Below are positions 25,826-38,566 of a stretch of DNA of 64,000 bases, in pieces (positions within the stretch are counted from its first letter, which is position 1; every line of letters begins with the position of its first letter). The notes beneath the pieces were generated by a model. It was given only the letters and a program-made list of their open reading frames with translations. It was not told the DNA's origin and did no database searches. This DNA comes from Vibrio sinaloensis. GTDB lineage: Bacteria > Pseudomonadota > Gammaproteobacteria > Enterobacterales > Vibrionaceae. The position numbers were made by a program, and so were the translations under genes. Where the stretch lies: contig NZ_CP096199.1 of the NCBI RefSeq assembly GCF_023195835.1, positions 496,001 through 560,000 on the forward strand, written 5' to 3'.

Positions 25826-27313
25826 ATGAGTAAAGAAATTTTAGCGGTAGTAGAAGCGGTATCGAACGAGAAAGCGGTACCTCGTGAGCGAATCTTTGAA
25901 GCCCTTGAAATTGCTCTTGCAACTTCTACTAAAAAGAAACACGAAATGGAAATTGATGTTCGTGTTCAGATTGACCGTAAAACGGGTGAGTTCGAAACCT
26001 TCCGTCGTTGGTTGATTGTTGAAGAAGTAGAGCATCCAACAAAAGAAATTTCATTAGAGGCTGCTAAGTTTGAAAACGAAGAGTTCGAGCTTGGCGACTA
26101 CGTTGAAGATGATATTGAGTCAGTGACGTTTGACCGTATTACGACTCAAACCGCTAAGCAAGTGATTGTACAAAAAGTACGTGAAGCTGAGCGCGCACAG
26201 ATCGTTGAACAGTTTATCGATAACGAAGGTGAACTGGTTACTGGTGTGGTTAAGAAAGTTAACCGTGAAACCGTGGTACTTGACCTAGGTAACAACGCTG
26301 AAGCGGTTATCCTTCGTGATGACCAACTTCCACGTGAAAACTTCCGTCCAGGTGACCGTGTACGTGGTCTTCTGTACAAAGTGGCTCCAGAAGCACGTGG
26401 CTTCCAGCTATTCATCACTCGCTCTAAGCCTGAAATGCTAGCTGAACTGTTCCGTGTTGAAGTTCCTGAAATCGCGGAAGAGATCATTGAACTTAAAGGC
26501 GCGGCGCGCGATCCAGGTTCACGTGCGAAAATTGCAGTGAAAACCAACGACAAACGTATCGACCCTGTGGGTGCGTGTGTGGGTATGCGTGGTGCACGCG
26601 TACAAGCGGTTTCTGGTGAGCTTGGTGGCGAGCGTATTGATATCGTGCTTTGGGACGATAACCCAGCGCAATTCGTTATCAATGCAATGGCGCCAGCAGA
26701 CGTGGCTTCTATCATTGTTGATGAAGACGCGAACTCGATGGACATCGCAGTAGAAGCTGACAACCTTGCCCAAGCGATTGGTCGCAACGGTCAAAACGTA
26801 CGTCTTGCCTCTCAACTAACAGGTTGGGAACTCAATGTGATGACAGTTGAAGACCTACAGAAGAAACACGCTGAAGAGTCTCAAGCTGCGATTGAAAACT
26901 TCATGAAGCACTTAGATATTGAAGAAGACTTTGCTCAACTACTGGTTGAAGAAGGCTTCTCAACGCTAGAAGAAGTGGCTTACGTTCCTGTAAACGAGCT
27001 TCTTGAAGTTGATGGTCTGGATGAAGACCTAGTAGAAGAACTACGTAGTCGTGCGAAGAACGCACTGACCACTCTTGCGCTAGCACAAGAAGAATCTTTC
27101 GAAGGTTTAGAGCCTGCTGAAGACCTATTGGGCCTAGAAGGCTTAGAGCGCGAGATGGCATTTAAACTGGCAGCTAAAGGTGTTGCAACACTAGAAGATC
27201 TGGCTGACCAGGGTATTGATGATTTAGAAGGTATTGAAGGTCTAACCGAAGAACGCGCGGGTGAGCTAATTATGGCTGCTCGTAACATCTGTTGGTTCGG
27301 TGAAGACGCATAA
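25826..27313 (+). CDS. nusA: Transcription elongation / termination factor NusA
   Basis: NusA binds RNA polymerase and RNA, enhances pausing and termination, and takes part in antitermination of rRNA operons. The protein has 495 residues, the same as E. coli. The N-terminal polymerase-binding domain (1-135) precedes an S1 domain ([23 protein letters not shown] near 140), two KH domains ([22 protein letters not shown] near 250, and [20 protein letters not shown] near 315), and two C-terminal acidic repeats (each ending in a helix-hairpin-helix, [17 protein letters not shown] and [17 protein letters not shown]). It starts 24 bases after rimP. Confidence 0.98.
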   Translation: MSKEILAVVEAVSNEKAVPRERIFEALEIALATSTKKKHEMEIDVRVQIDRKTGEFETFRRWLIVEEVEHPTKEISLEAAKFENEEFELGDYVEDDIESVTFDRITTQTAKQVIVQKVREAERAQIVEQFIDNEGELVTGVVKKVNRETVVLDLGNNAEAVILRDDQLPRENFRPGDRVRGLLYKVAPEARGFQLFITRSKPEMLAELFRVEVPEIAEEIIELKGAARDPGSRAKIAVKTNDKRIDPVGACVGMRGARVQAVSGELGGERIDIVLWDDNPAQFVINAMAPADVASIIVDEDANSMDIAVEADNLAQAIGRNGQNVRLASQLTGWELNVMTVEDLQKKHAEESQAAIENFMKHLDIEEDFAQLLVEEGFSTLEEVAYVPVNELLEVDGLDEDLVEELRSRAKNALTTLALAQEESFEGLEPAEDLLGLEGLEREMAFKLAAKGVATLEDLADQGIDDLEGIEGLTEERAGELIMAARNICWFGEDA

Positions 27314-27334
27314 TTCAGCAAGGGAGGAAGCGGC

Positions 27335-30028
27335 ATGACACAAATTACTGTTAAGGCACTGAGTGAAGAAATTGGCACGCCAGTGGACCGCTTAATTGAA
27401 CAACTTGCTGACGCTGGCATGAAAAAAGCGAGTGGTGACCAAGTTTCTGACGAAGAGAAGCAGAAGCTATTGACGCACCTTAAAAAAGAGCACGGCGACA
27501 CCTCAGGTGATGCTGAGCCAACTCGTTTGACTTTGCAGCGTAAAACTCGCAGCACACTGAGCGTTAACGCTGGTGGCGGCAAGAGTAAGGATGTTCAAGT
27601 AGAAGTGCGCAAAAAGCGCACTTATGTGAAGCGCAGCATTATCGAAGACGACGCAAAACGTGAGGCTGAGGAAGCAGCAAAGCGTGAAGCCGAAGAGCTT
27701 GCGAAGCGTGAAGCTGAAGAGCAAGCGAAACGCGAAGCTGCAGAGAAAGCACAACGCGAGGCCGAAGAGAAAGCGAAGCGAGAAGCGGATGCAAAACGTG
27801 AAGCTGAAGAGAAGGCCAAACGCGTACAAGCTGATAAGGCTAAGAAAGAGATGAATGCACAAAACGCAGATGTGAATACTCAAGCGAAGAAAGAAGCGGA
27901 TGAGTTGAAACGTCGCCAGGAAGAAGAAGCACAACGCAAAGCTGAACAAGAAGCTGCTAAGCTTGTTGAAGAAGCGCGTAAGCTTGCTGAAGAGAACGAA
28001 GCTCGTTGGTCTGAAGAAGAGAAGAAGAAGAAAGAGTTAGAGAACTCTGACTACCACGTCACTACTTCGACTTATGCGCGTGAAGCTGAAGATGCTGAAG
28101 ATCGTAAAGAAGAAGGCGCCCGTCGTCGTAAGAAGAAAAAACCTTCGAGCAACAACGAAGAGCAAAATAGCCGTGGTGGACGTAACCAACGTGGTGGCAA
28201 AGGTGGTCGTAAAGGTCGTTTAGCTAAGCCTGCGTCAATGCAGCAAGGTTTCGATAAAACCGCAACTGTGGCTAAAGCAGACGTAGTGATCGGTGAAACT
28301 ATCGTCGTCTCTGAACTGGCAAGTAAGATGTCAGTGAAAGCGACCGAAGTTATCAAAGTGATGATGAAGATGGGCGCGATGGCGACCATCAACCAAGTGA
28401 TCGACCAAGAAACCGCTCAGCTTGTTGCTGAAGAGATGGGCCACAAAGTTATCATCCGTAAAGAGAACGAGCTGGAAGAAGCGGTAATGCAAGACCGTGA
28501 TAGCAACGCCGAAGCCGCACCTCGCGCTCCGGTTGTGACTATCATGGGTCACGTTGACCACGGTAAAACATCGACTCTTGACTACATTCGTCGTACACAC
28601 GTAGCGTCGGGAGAAGCGGGTGGTATTACCCAGCACATCGGTGCTTACCACGTAGAAACTGACAACGGTATGATCACTTTCCTTGATACTCCAGGACACG
28701 CGGCGTTTACCGCAATGCGTGCTCGTGGTGCTCAAGCAACGGATATCGTTGTTCTTGTTGTTGCAGCAGACGATGGCGTAATGCCACAAACGATCGAGGC
28801 TATCCAACACGCTAAAGCGGCGGGTGTTCCTCTGATTGTAGCTGTGAACAAGATCGATAAAGAAGACGCAAACCCAGACAACGTGAAGAACGAGCTGGCT
28901 CAGTACGACGTTATTCCTGAAGAGTGGGGCGGTGAGAACATGTTCGTTCACATCTCTGCGAAACAGGGTACAAACATCGATGGTCTTCTAGAAGCAATCC
29001 TTCTTCAGTCTGAAGTTCTTGAACTAACAGCGGTTAAAGAAGGCATGGCATCTGGCGTTGTTGTTGAGTCTCGTCTCGATAAAGGTCGTGGTCCTGTGGC
29101 TACCGTACTGGTTCAGTCAGGTACTCTGCGCAAAGGTGATATCGTACTTTGTGGTCAAGAGTACGGCCGTGTTCGTGCAATGCGTGATGAGCTTGGTAAA
29201 GAAATCACGGAAGCGGGTCCTTCTATCCCTGTAGAAATCCTAGGTCTATCTGGCGTACCTTCTTCAGGTGACGAAGCAACAGTCGTACGTGATGAGCGTA
29301 AAGCGCGTGAAGTGGCAAACTACCGTGCTGGTAAGTTCCGTGAAGTGAAACTTGCACGTCAGCAGAAATCGAAGCTAGAGAACATGTTCTCTAACATGAC
29401 GGCGGGTGAAGTCGCTGAGCTTAACGTGGTTCTTAAAGCGGACGTTCAAGGTTCTGTTGAAGCTATCTCTGACTCACTATTGAAACTGTCTACTGACGAA
29501 GTGAAAGTAAACATCGTTGGTTCAGGTGTGGGTGGTATTACCGAAACTGACGTAGTACTAGCAGAAGCTTCTAACGCTATCATCCTTGGCTTTAACGTTC
29601 GTGCTGATGCCTCTGCGCGTCGTGCGGTTGAAGCAGCAAGTGTTGACCTACGTTACTACTCAATCATTTACCAATTGATTGACGAAGTTAAACAAGCAAT
29701 GGGCGGTATGCTTGCTCCAGAATTCAAGCAAGAGATCATTGGTCTTGCTGAAGTTCGTGACGTATTTAAGTCACCGAAACTGGGCGCCATCGCAGGTTGT
29801 ATGGTTACTGAAGGTCTTATTAAGCGCAGCAACCCTATCCGTGTTCTACGTGATAACGTTGTTATTTACGAAGGTGAGCTAGAATCACTACGTCGCTTTA
29901 AAGATGACGTTCAGGAAGTTAAGAGTGGCTACGAATGTGGTATCGGCGTTAAGAACTACAACGATGTTCGCGTTGGTGACCAGATCGAAGTATTCGAAAT
30001 CGTTGAAATTAAACGTACTCTTGACTAA
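27335..30028 (+). CDS. infB: Translation initiation factor IF-2
   Basis: IF-2 is the GTPase that brings initiator tRNA to the 30S subunit and promotes subunit joining. The 897-residue protein has a short N-terminal domain, a highly charged helical region (about residues 105-225) with many KREAEE-type repeats, a basic patch rich in Gly-Gly-Arg (about 270-305), then the G domain with G1 GHVDHGKTS near 405, DTPGHAAF and NKIDK, followed by domains II-IV including the tRNA-binding end. The AGGGAGGAAGCGGC before the ATG is a strong ribosome binding site. In E. coli, shorter forms start internally; in-frame candidates were not resolved here. Co-location with the initiator tRNA gene is functionally consistent. 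Confidence 0.98.
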   Translation: MTQITVKALSEEIGTPVDRLIEQLADAGMKKASGDQVSDEEKQKLLTHLKKEHGDTSGDAEPTRLTLQRKTRSTLSVNAGGGKSKDVQVEVRKKRTYVKRSIIEDDAKREAEEAAKREAEELAKREAEEQAKREAAEKAQREAEEKAKREADAKREAEEKAKRVQADKAKKEMNAQNADVNTQAKKEADELKRRQEEEAQRKAEQEAAKLVEEARKLAEENEARWSEEEKKKKELENSDYHVTTSTYAREAEDAEDRKEEGARRRKKKKPSSNNEEQNSRGGRNQRGGKGGRKGRLAKPASMQQGFDKTATVAKADVVIGETIVVSELASKMSVKATEVIKVMMKMGAMATINQVIDQETAQLVAEEMGHKVIIRKENELEEAVMQDRDSNAEAAPRAPVVTIMGHVDHGKTSTLDYIRRTHVASGEAGGITQHIGAYHVETDNGMITFLDTPGHAAFTAMRARGAQATDIVVLVVAADDGVMPQTIEAIQHAKAAGVPLIVAVNKIDKEDANPDNVKNELAQYDVIPEEWGGENMFVHISAKQGTNIDGLLEAILLQSEVLELTAVKEGMASGVVVESRLDKGRGPVATVLVQSGTLRKGDIVLCGQEYGRVRAMRDELGKEITEAGPSIPVEILGLSGVPSSGDEATVVRDERKAREVANYRAGKFREVKLARQQKSKLENMFSNMTAGEVAELNVVLKADVQGSVEAISDSLLKLSTDEVKVNIVGSGVGGITETDVVLAEASNAIILGFNVRADASARRAVEAASVDLRYYSIIYQLIDEVKQAMGGMLAPEFKQEIIGLAEVRDVFKSPKLGAIAGCMVTEGLIKRSNPIRVLRDNVVIYEGELESLRRFKDDVQEVKSGYECGIGVKNYNDVRVGDQIEVFEIVEIKRTLD

Positions 30029-30089
30029 TTGACGAAAATTACTAGCGACATCTTGTCAAGATACGCTGTAATTGGTTGTTGAATACGCC

Positions 30090-30119
30090 ATGGGGGGCTG
30101 GTTACGACCATCCCCCCAT
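30090..30119 (+). promoter_or_regulatory. GC-rich intercistronic hairpin between infB and rbfA
   Basis: ATGGGGGG and TGGT pair with ACCA and CCCCCCAT around a TACG tetraloop, with one mismatched pair (C/T). A pyrimidine-rich tail TTCTTTCT follows. It could act as a leaky terminator or an RNA-stability element lowering rbfA-truB expression relative to infB. Confidence 0.7.
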
Positions 30120-30141
30120 TCTTTCTAATAAGAGAAAAGAT

Positions 30142-30552
30142 ATGTCAAAAGAATTTAGCCGCACGCAGCGAGTGTCACAACAGCTGCAAAAAGAACTCGC
30201 TCTGATCCTTCAGCGCGAAGTTCGCGATTCTCGTCTGGGCATGGTGACCATTTCTGATGTAGAAGTGTCGCGTGACCTGGCATACGCCAAAGTATTTGTT
30301 ACCTTCCTTTGTGTTGGTGAGCAAACCCCTGAATCTTGCCTGGAAGCACTACGTGAGCATGAAGTTCATATCCGTATGATGCTCGGCAAGCGCATTCGTC
30401 TGCGTCTAACTCCAGAAGTTCGTTTCTACTACGACAACACTCTAGTGGAAGGTATGCGCATGTCTAACCTTGTGTCTGAAGTGGTAAACGAAGACAAGCG
30501 TAAGCAGCAAGATGCTGGCCGTGATGAAGACCAGGTGGGAGAAGACAGCTAA
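30142..30552 (+). CDS. rbfA: 30S ribosome-binding factor RbfA
   Basis: RbfA binds the free 30S subunit, helps process the 5' end of 16S rRNA and is a cold-shock factor in E. coli. The 136 residues have the KH-like fold: [28 protein letters not shown] at the start and [19 protein letters not shown] in the middle. The ATG at 30142 with AAGAGAAAAG upstream is used; an earlier in-frame start lies in the hairpin. Its TAA overlaps the truB start by one base. Confidence 0.96.
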   Translation: MSKEFSRTQRVSQQLQKELALILQREVRDSRLGMVTISDVEVSRDLAYAKVFVTFLCVGEQTPESCLEALREHEVHIRMMLGKRIRLRLTPEVRFYYDNTLVEGMRMSNLVSEVVNEDKRKQQDAGRDEDQVGEDS

Positions 30553-31499
30553 TGGCTCGTCGTCGTAAAGGTCGTCCAATTAATGGTGTGGTTCTGCTGG
30601 ATAAGCCAACAGGTATCTCATCGAATGATGCGCTACAAAAAGTAAAACGTATCTACTTTGCCGAAAAAGCAGGTCATACAGGTGCACTGGATCCTCTCGC
30701 GACGGGTATGCTGCCGATCTGTCTTGGTGAAGCGACTAAGTTTTCTCAGTTTTTGCTCGATTCAGATAAGCGTTACCGAGTGATTGCTAAACTGGGTGAG
30801 CGCACTGATACCTCTGACTCAGATGGTGAGGTGGTTGAGACGCGTCCAGTGGACGTAAGCTTAGAGAAACTGGAAGCGTGTATTGATAAGTTCCGCGGAG
30901 AGTCTGACCAGGTTCCCTCGATGTTCTCAGCGTTGAAGTATCAAGGCAAACCGCTGTACGAGTATGCGCGCAAAGGCATCGAGGTCCCGCGTGAGTCACG
31001 CAAGATCACTGTATATGAAATCGTTCTTCACCGCTTTGAAGGGGATGAAGTTGAGATGGAAGTACACTGCTCCAAAGGGACTTATATTCGTACTATCGTC
31101 GATGATCTTGGTGAAATGCTTGGCTGTGGCGCTCACGTCACTATGTTGCGCCGTACAGGTGTCGCCAACTACCCATACGAGAAGATGGTGACCTTAGAGC
31201 AACTGAATGAGCTGCTTGAGCAAGCTCACCGTGATGAGGTCGCCCCTAAAGAGTTACTCGACCCTCTGCTGTTACCTATGGATACTGCGGTCGAAGACCT
31301 CCCAGAAGTCAACCTTAATGCTGAGCTGACTCACTTGGTGCAGCATGGTATGCCAGTGCAGGTATTTGACGCACCTGAAGGTACACCGCTGCGCATGACA
31401 TCAGGTGAAGAGAAGCTTTTCATTGGTGTTGCTGAAGTCAACGACGATGGCAAGGTGGCCCCTAAGCGGCTGGTGGTATTCCGTGACGAAGCCGAATAG
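30552..31499 (+). CDS. truB: tRNA pseudouridine-55 synthase
   Basis: TruB makes pseudouridine 55 in the T-loop of elongator tRNAs and also acts as a tRNA chaperone. The 315-residue protein has the catalytic aspartate D47 in [11 protein letters not shown], the KPxG motif [10 protein letters not shown], and [15 protein letters not shown] near residue 175, with a C-terminal PUA-like domain. It overlaps rbfA by one base and ends the operon. In E. coli and V. cholerae rpsO follows directly; here a MITE-like element and a convergent lipoprotein gene follow instead. Confidence 0.97.
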   Translation: MARRRKGRPINGVVLLDKPTGISSNDALQKVKRIYFAEKAGHTGALDPLATGMLPICLGEATKFSQFLLDSDKRYRVIAKLGERTDTSDSDGEVVETRPVDVSLEKLEACIDKFRGESDQVPSMFSALKYQGKPLYEYARKGIEVPRESRKITVYEIVLHRFEGDEVEMEVHCSKGTYIRTIVDDLGEMLGCGAHVTMLRRTGVANYPYEKMVTLEQLNELLEQAHRDEVAPKELLDPLLLPMDTAVEDLPEVNLNAELTHLVQHGMPVQVFDAPEGTPLRMTSGEEKLFIGVAEVNDDGKVAPKRLVVFRDEAE

Positions 31500-31502
31500 T
31501 TA

Positions 31503-31665
31503 ATACCTATTACACCAATTATCTGTTCATTCTTGCTTGTTAAAACCGATTATAACTGCGTTAAAGATTTTGTAGGTAGAACCACTAGCTCGCTGCAATC
31601 TTTGCCTTGTTCTAAGCGGTTTTTCCTACGCAATTCTCTGAACATCTAATTAGTGCGCTTGGTAT
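31503..31665. mobile_element. MITE-like element with imperfect terminal inverted repeats
   Basis: The 163-base element has no coding capacity. Its ends are ATACCTATTACACCAATTA (31503-31521) and the reverse complement of TAATTAGTGCGCTTGGTAT (31647-31665); they match at 14 of 19 positions. Inside, GTAGGTAGAACC pairs with GGTTTTTCCTAC, and AAAGATT pairs with AATCTTT, giving a long hairpin. It starts 3 bases after the truB stop and separates truB from its terminator. I believe similar sequences are dispersed in Vibrio genomes, but this is not verified. A target duplication is not clear. Confidence 0.6.
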
Positions 31666-31668
31666 AGT

Positions 31669-31698
31669 AAAAAACCGAAGCATAAGTTTCGGTTTTTT
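31669..31698. terminator. Bidirectional terminator, truB / DUF1499 gene
   Basis: AAAAAACCGAA / TTCGGTTTTTT with a GCATAAGT-type loop has T runs on both strands. Confidence 0.85.
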
Positions 31699-31719
31699 AT
31701 TTTTGCTCTGTGAGTACAG

Positions 31720-32148
31720 TTACTCTATCAAACCATTATCACTTAATAACACTCGTAGCTGATCGGCCCGTTTTCGGTTGACGCCAAAGTCTGAGTATCC
31801 GACCCGAGATTCAGATCGAACCAGCAATGTATCGCCTTCGATTCTTAACTCCAAATCATCGACAAAGCGCATGATCTTAGAAGTGCACTCGATTCTGAGA
31901 TAATCGTCTTGTTTGACGGCCGTTTTTGCGCCTGGTAACTGCAAGGCGACTTGCTCAATAGACTCGATATTGGCTTGCGGTGTCAAAGAGAAAGGCGCAA
32001 GAGCAAACTTTTCACGTTGGTCTTGAGTCGATACGCAATTGGGCTTATCACCACACGGTGCGGCGGTTCTGTCTGTCATGGTCGTCACTCCTCGGCTACA
32101 AGCGGTCAAAGTGATGAGGGAAAAGGCGAGTAGTAGCGCTTTGTTCAT
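31720..32148 (-). CDS. DUF1499 lipoprotein
   Basis: A 142-residue lipoprotein: signal peptide with lipobox LTAC, lipidated C17, then the DUF1499 pattern PCGDKPNCVSTQDQR (two cysteines), an AxIESIEQVALQLPG helix and the strand-rich DYLRIECTSKIMRFVDDLELRI followed by VRSESRVGYSDFGVNRKRADQLR. The pattern is conserved in the family but the function is unknown. AAGGAG lies seven bases before ATG 32148, so the longer in-frame start is rejected. It is followed on the minus strand by a terminator shared with truB, and preceded by a terminator that ends the gltB-gltD operon, so it is transcribed alone. Confidence 0.85.
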   Translation of the reverse strand: MNKALLLAFSLITLTACSRGVTTMTDRTAAPCGDKPNCVSTQDQREKFALAPFSLTPQANIESIEQVALQLPGAKTAVKQDDYLRIECTSKIMRFVDDLELRIEGDTLLVRSESRVGYSDFGVNRKRADQLRVLLSDNGLIE

Positions 32149-32194
32149 GTGATGACTCCTTGAAAACAATGACTCAATTATATGGTTTAAAAAG

Positions 32195-32224
32195 AAAAAG
32201 GATCCAAATGACGGATCCTTTTTT
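32195..32224. terminator. Terminator of the gltB-gltD (E. coli-type) operon
   Basis: GGATCC / GGATCC within AAAAAGGATCC...GGATCCTTTTTT, with a 7-base loop and T-rich sequence on both sides. Confidence 0.85.
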
Positions 32225-32241
32225 CAATTTTGCTGAACTGG

Positions 32242-33657
<1,416 letters not shown>

Positions 33658-33675
33658 TTATACATCCTCCATGAC

Positions 33676-36600
33676 TTACTGGGCTTGAACGCGCAGTTCA
33701 GCCGCGCTACGACTTTGATGACCAAGTAAAGTGTTTAGGTCAGCCGCTTGTGGCTTCACTAAATAGAACTTTGGAATCCATTCATCAAAGTTGGCCAGAA
33801 TATTTTCGGCGTGAGCGGAGCCTGTCTCTTCAAGATGCTCAGCGATTAAGCCACGTAAGTGCTCTTGATGGATATAGAGATCCGACAGCGCGACTGCCTC
33901 GACCGATTCATTATTGACGCGACCTTGGAAATCATCATTTTGGTCGAGCACATAGGCGAAACCGCCCGTCATCCCCGCGCCAAAGTTCACCCCAGTAGCG
34001 CCTAGAATGGCAACAATACCGCCAGTCATGTACTCACAGGCGTTGTCACCTGCACCTTCGATAACGGCAATGGTGCCAGAGTTACGCACGCCAAAACGTT
34101 CCCCTGCGGTGCCCGCAGCAAATAGTTTGCCGCCAGTGGCGCCGTACAGACAGGTGTTACCGATAATGGTTGCCTCATTGCACTTGAAGGCCGTGCCTTG
34201 ATGCGGCTTGATCACTATCTTACCGCCCGCCATGCCTTTGCCGACGTAGTCGTTGGCATCGCCAGTGAGATGGAGTTCAACGCCGCCTGCGTTCCAGACA
34301 CCAAATGACTGCCCCGCGGTACCATCAAGGTGAAGTTTGATCGGCGAAGCCGCCATCCCTTGGTTACCGTAGCGCTTGGCAATCTCACCCGATAGGCGTG
34401 CGCCCACAGAGCGGTCGGTATTGATGATCTTGTAAAACAAGTCAATTGACTGTTTAGCTTCAATGGCGTGCATGGCTTCATCGACAATCTTGCTGTTGAG
34501 CTCGGCTTTATCGAATGGCGCGTTTGGCTCACTCCAAAACAGTGGATGTCCCTGTGGCGAGACTGGAGCTTCGAGAATATTCGACAAGTCGAGCTTGCTC
34601 TGCTTGGCAGTTATGCCTTCGACCGTTTCCAGTAGGTCGGTACGTCCAATCAAGTCAGTTAACTTCTCGACACCCAGTTCAGCCAACAGGCTACGAACTT
34701 CATCAGCGAGACCAATGAAATAGTTCATGACCATCTCTGGTAAGCCTTTAAAGTACTCTCGGCGTAAGGTGTCATCCTGAGTGGCGACACCCGTTGCACA
34801 GTTGTTGAGATGACAGATACGCAAGAACTTACATCCCATCGCCACCATAGGTGCGGTACCGAAACCGAAGCTCTCTGCACCTAATATAGCGGCTTTGACT
34901 ACGTCGAGACCGGTTTTTAGGCCGCCATCGACTTGTAGGCGGATTTTGTGGCGCAGACCGTTGGCCACTAGGGCTTGTTGGGTTTCTGCTAGCCCTAGCT
35001 CCCAAGGGCTGCCCGCATACTTGACCGAGGTGAGTGGGCTTGCCGCCGTACCACCGTCGTAGCCTGAGATAGTAATTAAGTCAGCGTAGGCTTTAGCCAC
35101 GCCGGTGGCGATGGTGCCGACCCCGGGCTCTGATACCAACTTCACCGAAACTAGGGCTTTAGGATTGACCTGTTTTAAGTCGAAAATAAGCTGTGCCAAG
35201 TCTTCGATAGAGTAAATATCGTGGTGCGGAGGTGGCGAGATAAGTGTCACACCTTGCACTGAGTAACGGAGCTTGGCGATTTCAGCGGTGACCTTATGGC
35301 CCGGCAATTGGCCGCCTTCACCTGGCTTAGCACCCTGAGCCACCTTAATCTGCAACACGTCTGCGTTGGTTAAGTAGTGAGGTGTCACACCAAAACGCCC
35401 AGAGGCTATCTGTTTAATTCGTGAGTTGCGCTCGGTGCCAAAGCGTCTTGGATCTTCACCGCCTTCACCAGAATTCGAATAGCCACCTAAACGGTTCATC
35501 GCGGTTGCTAGCGCTTCGTGAGCTTCAGGGCTCAAGGCGCCAATCGACATGGCTGCCGAGTCAAACCGTTTGAAAAGCTCGGTGCTGGGTTCAATTTTCT
35601 CAAGTGGCAGCGGTGTCTCAGACTTCTTCAATTTCATCAGGTCGCGTAGCATAGCAACCGGACGTTGGTTCACTTGTTTGGCAAAGCTTTGATAATCCGA
35701 GCTTTCACCAGATTTCACGGCTTGCTGCAGTGTGCCGACCACATCAGGGTTATACGCATGGTATTCGCCGCCATGGACATACTTAAGCAGGCCACCATGC
35801 TCAATCGGTTTACGCTTAGCCCAAGCTTTGCGTGATAGGTTAAACAAGTCTTGTTGGAAGTCCTCGAAGCTTGCCCCTTGGATACGGGTGGTTACTCCAC
35901 TAAAGCATAGGTCAACCAGCTCTTGGCTAAGACCCACCGCTTCAAACAGTTGTGAGCAGCGATAAGAAGCGACAGTCGAGATGCCCATCTTAGACATGAT
36001 CTTGTACAGGCCTTTATTGATCCCGTATTGATAGTTTTGCATGACTTCTCGGTAGCTCTTATTGAGGCCACCATCGTCAATCATCTTGCTCAATGCTTCG
36101 TATGCGAGGTATGGGTAGACTGCAGTTGCGCCAAAGCCGAGCAGAACCGCGAATTGATGAGGGTCGCGCACCGAACCCGTTTCGGCGATGATGTTGGCAT
36201 CACAGCGCAGGTTGGCTTCAACTAGGCGAGTTTGCACGGCTCCAACCGCCATCGCAGCAGGAATAGGCAGCGTTGACTTGCTCAGGTTGCGATCGGATAA
36301 CACCACCAAAACGGTGCCGTCACGTACCAGACTCTCTGCGTGATCACATAGGTCTAGGATCGCTTGTTTGAGATCTTTTTCACTCGGGTCATAGTTGATA
36401 TCGATCACGCTGCTGCGATAGTGATCATCGCTCAGCTCTAATAGCTGTTTCATGTCGGAGTACAGCAGCACTGGCGAGTCAAATGTCACTCGATGAGCGT
36501 GACCGTCAGTTTCGCAGAACACATTCATCTCTTGCCCGACACTGGTTGCTAGTGACATGACGTGCTTTTCACGTAATGGATCGATAGGTGGGTTGGTTAC

Positions 36601-38139
36601 CTGAGCAAACTTCTGACGGAAGTAATCGGTAATCAATCTCTCTTTAGAAGAGAGCACTGCCATTGGGGTGTCATCACCCATCGAGCCGACGGCTTCTTGC
36701 CCCATCTCACCGAGTACGCGAAGAACTTGGTCGACCTCTTCGTTGCTCATGGCAAACTGCTTTTGGAAGGTCTTGAGCTGGTCATCATCAAAGCTTCGCT
36801 CTCCGACTTGATCCTCGGGCAGTTCGACGAATGGTGTCAGCTTGTAGACGTTATTGTCCATCCATTCTCGATAAGGATGACGTCCTTTGAGATCGTTATC
36901 GATCTCGCTCGATTGCCACAGTTTGCCGCGGCGAGTATCCACCACTAATAGCTCGCCCGGGCCAACACGACCTTTCTCGGCCACTTCATCAGGAGCGTAG
37001 TCCCAGATGCCGACTTCAGAAGCGAGAGTGATCAGTTTGTCTTTGGTGATCACATAGCGAGCAGGGCGCAAGCCGTTTCTGTCTAGGTTACATGCGGCAT
37101 AACGTCCGTCGGATAGAACGATACCCGCTGGACCATCCCACGGTTCCATATGCTTGGAGTTGAAATCATAGAAGGCGCGTAAATCAGGATCCATGTCTGG
37201 GTGGTTTTGCCAAGCTGGCGGAACCAGCATCCGCATCGCACGGAAAATATCCATGCCACCGGAGAGAAACAGATCCAGCATATTATCTAAGCTAGAGGAG
37301 TCCGAGCCTGTTTCGTTGACAAAGGGAGCTGCGGTTTGCAGATCTGGTAGCAGCGGAGAGGCAAACTTATAAGCTCGCGCACGTGCCCATTGGCGATTAC
37401 CCTGAATGGTATTGATTTCACCGTTATGCGCTAAGTAGCGGAACGGTTGTGCTAACGGCCAGCGCGGCTGAGTATTGGTTGAAAAACGCTGGTGGAACAA
37501 ACAGATAGCTGATTCCATGCGCAGATCGGCTAGGTCAAGATAGAATCTTGGCAGGTCGGCTGGCATGCACAAGCCTTTGTAGACCATCACTTGAGTGGAC
37601 AGGCTACAGATATAGAAATCATTATCATCAACAATCTGTTTTTCAATACGGCGGCGAGCAATATACAGGCGTCGTTCAATGTCGCGCTCGCGCCATCCTG
37701 CTGGTGCGGAAATAAAGACTTGCTGAATATTCGGTAACGAGTCTACTGCGATCGGGCCAAGTACGCTTGGGTTGATCGGAACCTCTCGCCACCCGGCAAC
37801 AGTTAAAGTCTCTTTGGCCAGTTCTTGATTCACAACCTGCTGAGCTTGGGCTGCTTTATCGGCGTCTTGGCTAAAGAAAATCATTCCTACGGCATACTGT
37901 TTGCCGAGATTAAAGCCGTTTTCTTCGGCAATTAGGCGTAAGTAGGAATCGGGCTTTTGTAGTAATAGACCGCAACCATCACCGGTTTTTCCGTCGGCGG
38001 CGATACCACCACGGTGTGTCATGCGATCAAGTGCTGAAATAGCGGTGCGGACTAGTTTGTGGCTAGGCTCACCTTCCATGTGTGCAATCAAGCCAAATCC
38101 ACAGTTGTCCTTCTCAAGACGAGGATCATATAGAGCCAT
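33676..38139 (-). CDS. gltB: Glutamate synthase large subunit, E. coli type
   Basis: GltB holds the glutaminase and the synthase sites. The protein is 1487 residues. An N-terminal propeptide of 12 residues precedes the catalytic cysteine C13 ([12 protein letters not shown]), to be exposed by cleavage. The Ntn-type amidotransferase domain runs to about residue 420; the FMN-binding synthase domain lies at about 800-1200 with the 3Fe-4S motif [12 protein letters not shown]; the C-terminal beta-helix (GXXG repeats such as [12 protein letters not shown]) closes the protein. GGGAGA precedes the ATG. It is the partner of the gltD just downstream. Confidence 0.96.
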   Translation of the reverse strand: MALYDPRLEKDNCGFGLIAHMEGEPSHKLVRTAISALDRMTHRGGIAADGKTGDGCGLLLQKPDSYLRLIAEENGFNLGKQYAVGMIFFSQDADKAAQAQQVVNQELAKETLTVAGWREVPINPSVLGPIAVDSLPNIQQVFISAPAGWRERDIERRLYIARRRIEKQIVDDNDFYICSLSTQVMVYKGLCMPADLPRFYLDLADLRMESAICLFHQRFSTNTQPRWPLAQPFRYLAHNGEINTIQGNRQWARARAYKFASPLLPDLQTAAPFVNETGSDSSSLDNMLDLFLSGGMDIFRAMRMLVPPAWQNHPDMDPDLRAFYDFNSKHMEPWDGPAGIVLSDGRYAACNLDRNGLRPARYVITKDKLITLASEVGIWDYAPDEVAEKGRVGPGELLVVDTRRGKLWQSSEIDNDLKGRHPYREWMDNNVYKLTPFVELPEDQVGERSFDDDQLKTFQKQFAMSNEEVDQVLRVLGEMGQEAVGSMGDDTPMAVLSSKERLITDYFRQKFAQVTNPPIDPLREKHVMSLATSVGQEMNVFCETDGHAHRVTFDSPVLLYSDMKQLLELSDDHYRSSVIDINYDPSEKDLKQAILDLCDHAESLVRDGTVLVVLSDRNLSKSTLPIPAAMAVGAVQTRLVEANLRCDANIIAETGSVRDPHQFAVLLGFGATAVYPYLAYEALSKMIDDGGLNKSYREVMQNYQYGINKGLYKIMSKMGISTVASYRCSQLFEAVGLSQELVDLCFSGVTTRIQGASFEDFQQDLFNLSRKAWAKRKPIEHGGLLKYVHGGEYHAYNPDVVGTLQQAVKSGESSDYQSFAKQVNQRPVAMLRDLMKLKKSETPLPLEKIEPSTELFKRFDSAAMSIGALSPEAHEALATAMNRLGGYSNSGEGGEDPRRFGTERNSRIKQIASGRFGVTPHYLTNADVLQIKVAQGAKPGEGGQLPGHKVTAEIAKLRYSVQGVTLISPPPHHDIYSIEDLAQLIFDLKQVNPKALVSVKLVSEPGVGTIATGVAKAYADLITISGYDGGTAASPLTSVKYAGSPWELGLAETQQALVANGLRHKIRLQVDGGLKTGLDVVKAAILGAESFGFGTAPMVAMGCKFLRICHLNNCATGVATQDDTLRREYFKGLPEMVMNYFIGLADEVRSLLAELGVEKLTDLIGRTDLLETVEGITAKQSKLDLSNILEAPVSPQGHPLFWSEPNAPFDKAELNSKIVDEAMHAIEAKQSIDLFYKIINTDRSVGARLSGEIAKRYGNQGMAASPIKLHLDGTAGQSFGVWNAGGVELHLTGDANDYVGKGMAGGKIVIKPHQGTAFKCNEATIIGNTCLYGATGGKLFAAGTAGERFGVRNSGTIAVIEGAGDNACEYMTGGIVAILGATGVNFGAGMTGGFAYVLDQNDDFQGRVNNESVEAVALSDLYIHQEHLRGLIAEHLEETGSAHAENILANFDEWIPKFYLVKPQAADLNTLLGHQSRSAAELRVQAQ

Positions 38140-38566
38140 TGCAATTCTCCCTTTGCTTCTCTGTCATCCCGACAGAACTACCAACATCAAAAGGGTTGGT
38201 ATGTATGACTAACTATGCGTTTTAATTGTTATTTATCGAATAGATATGCATTAAATGTTATTAAAAAGCTTAACAAAAATGGACAAATTCATTTTCATCG
38301 ACTTCACAACGTATAGCTTATTATAAAAAAGGTCAAGTTCTTGGTAGAAAATCGCGCTGATATGCGATTTACCACGGAATACGCTGCAATAATCTTTATA
38401 ATTCAGAGGGTTAGTTTTTTAATTGTTACATTTTTGCAACAAGAATACTGTCGAGAAAATAAAAAAGACCAGCACATTGTGCTGGTCAAATGGAAAAGTT
38501 TGGAAGGAATGATTATTAATGTTTTACCACCTAGTATCTAGTAAATAACAGACTAGGTGGCTAAGG
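38140..38566. promoter_or_regulatory. Region between the two glutamate synthase operons
   Basis: The 427 bases contain the gltB promoter (leftward) in an AT-rich stretch, an inverted repeat AAATCGC / GCGATTT (38349-38370, 8-base interior) possibly bound by a regulator, a terminator for the upstream operon (annotated), and a second inverted repeat CCACCTAGT / ACTAGGTGG (38527-38560) just after the gltD2 stop. I see no reading frame of interest. Confidence 0.55.
38459..38487 (-). terminator. Terminator of the second gltB-gltD operon
   Basis: The stem GACCAGCACA / TGTGCTGGTC (38467-38487) is nearly continuous. On the minus strand it is followed by TTTTTTATTTT. Confidence 0.88.

Noticed and set aside
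27650..27990. Tandem DNA repeat inside infB
   Set aside because: It is coding sequence for a charged helix (KREAEE repeats) usual in IF-2, and the DNA copies are degenerate.
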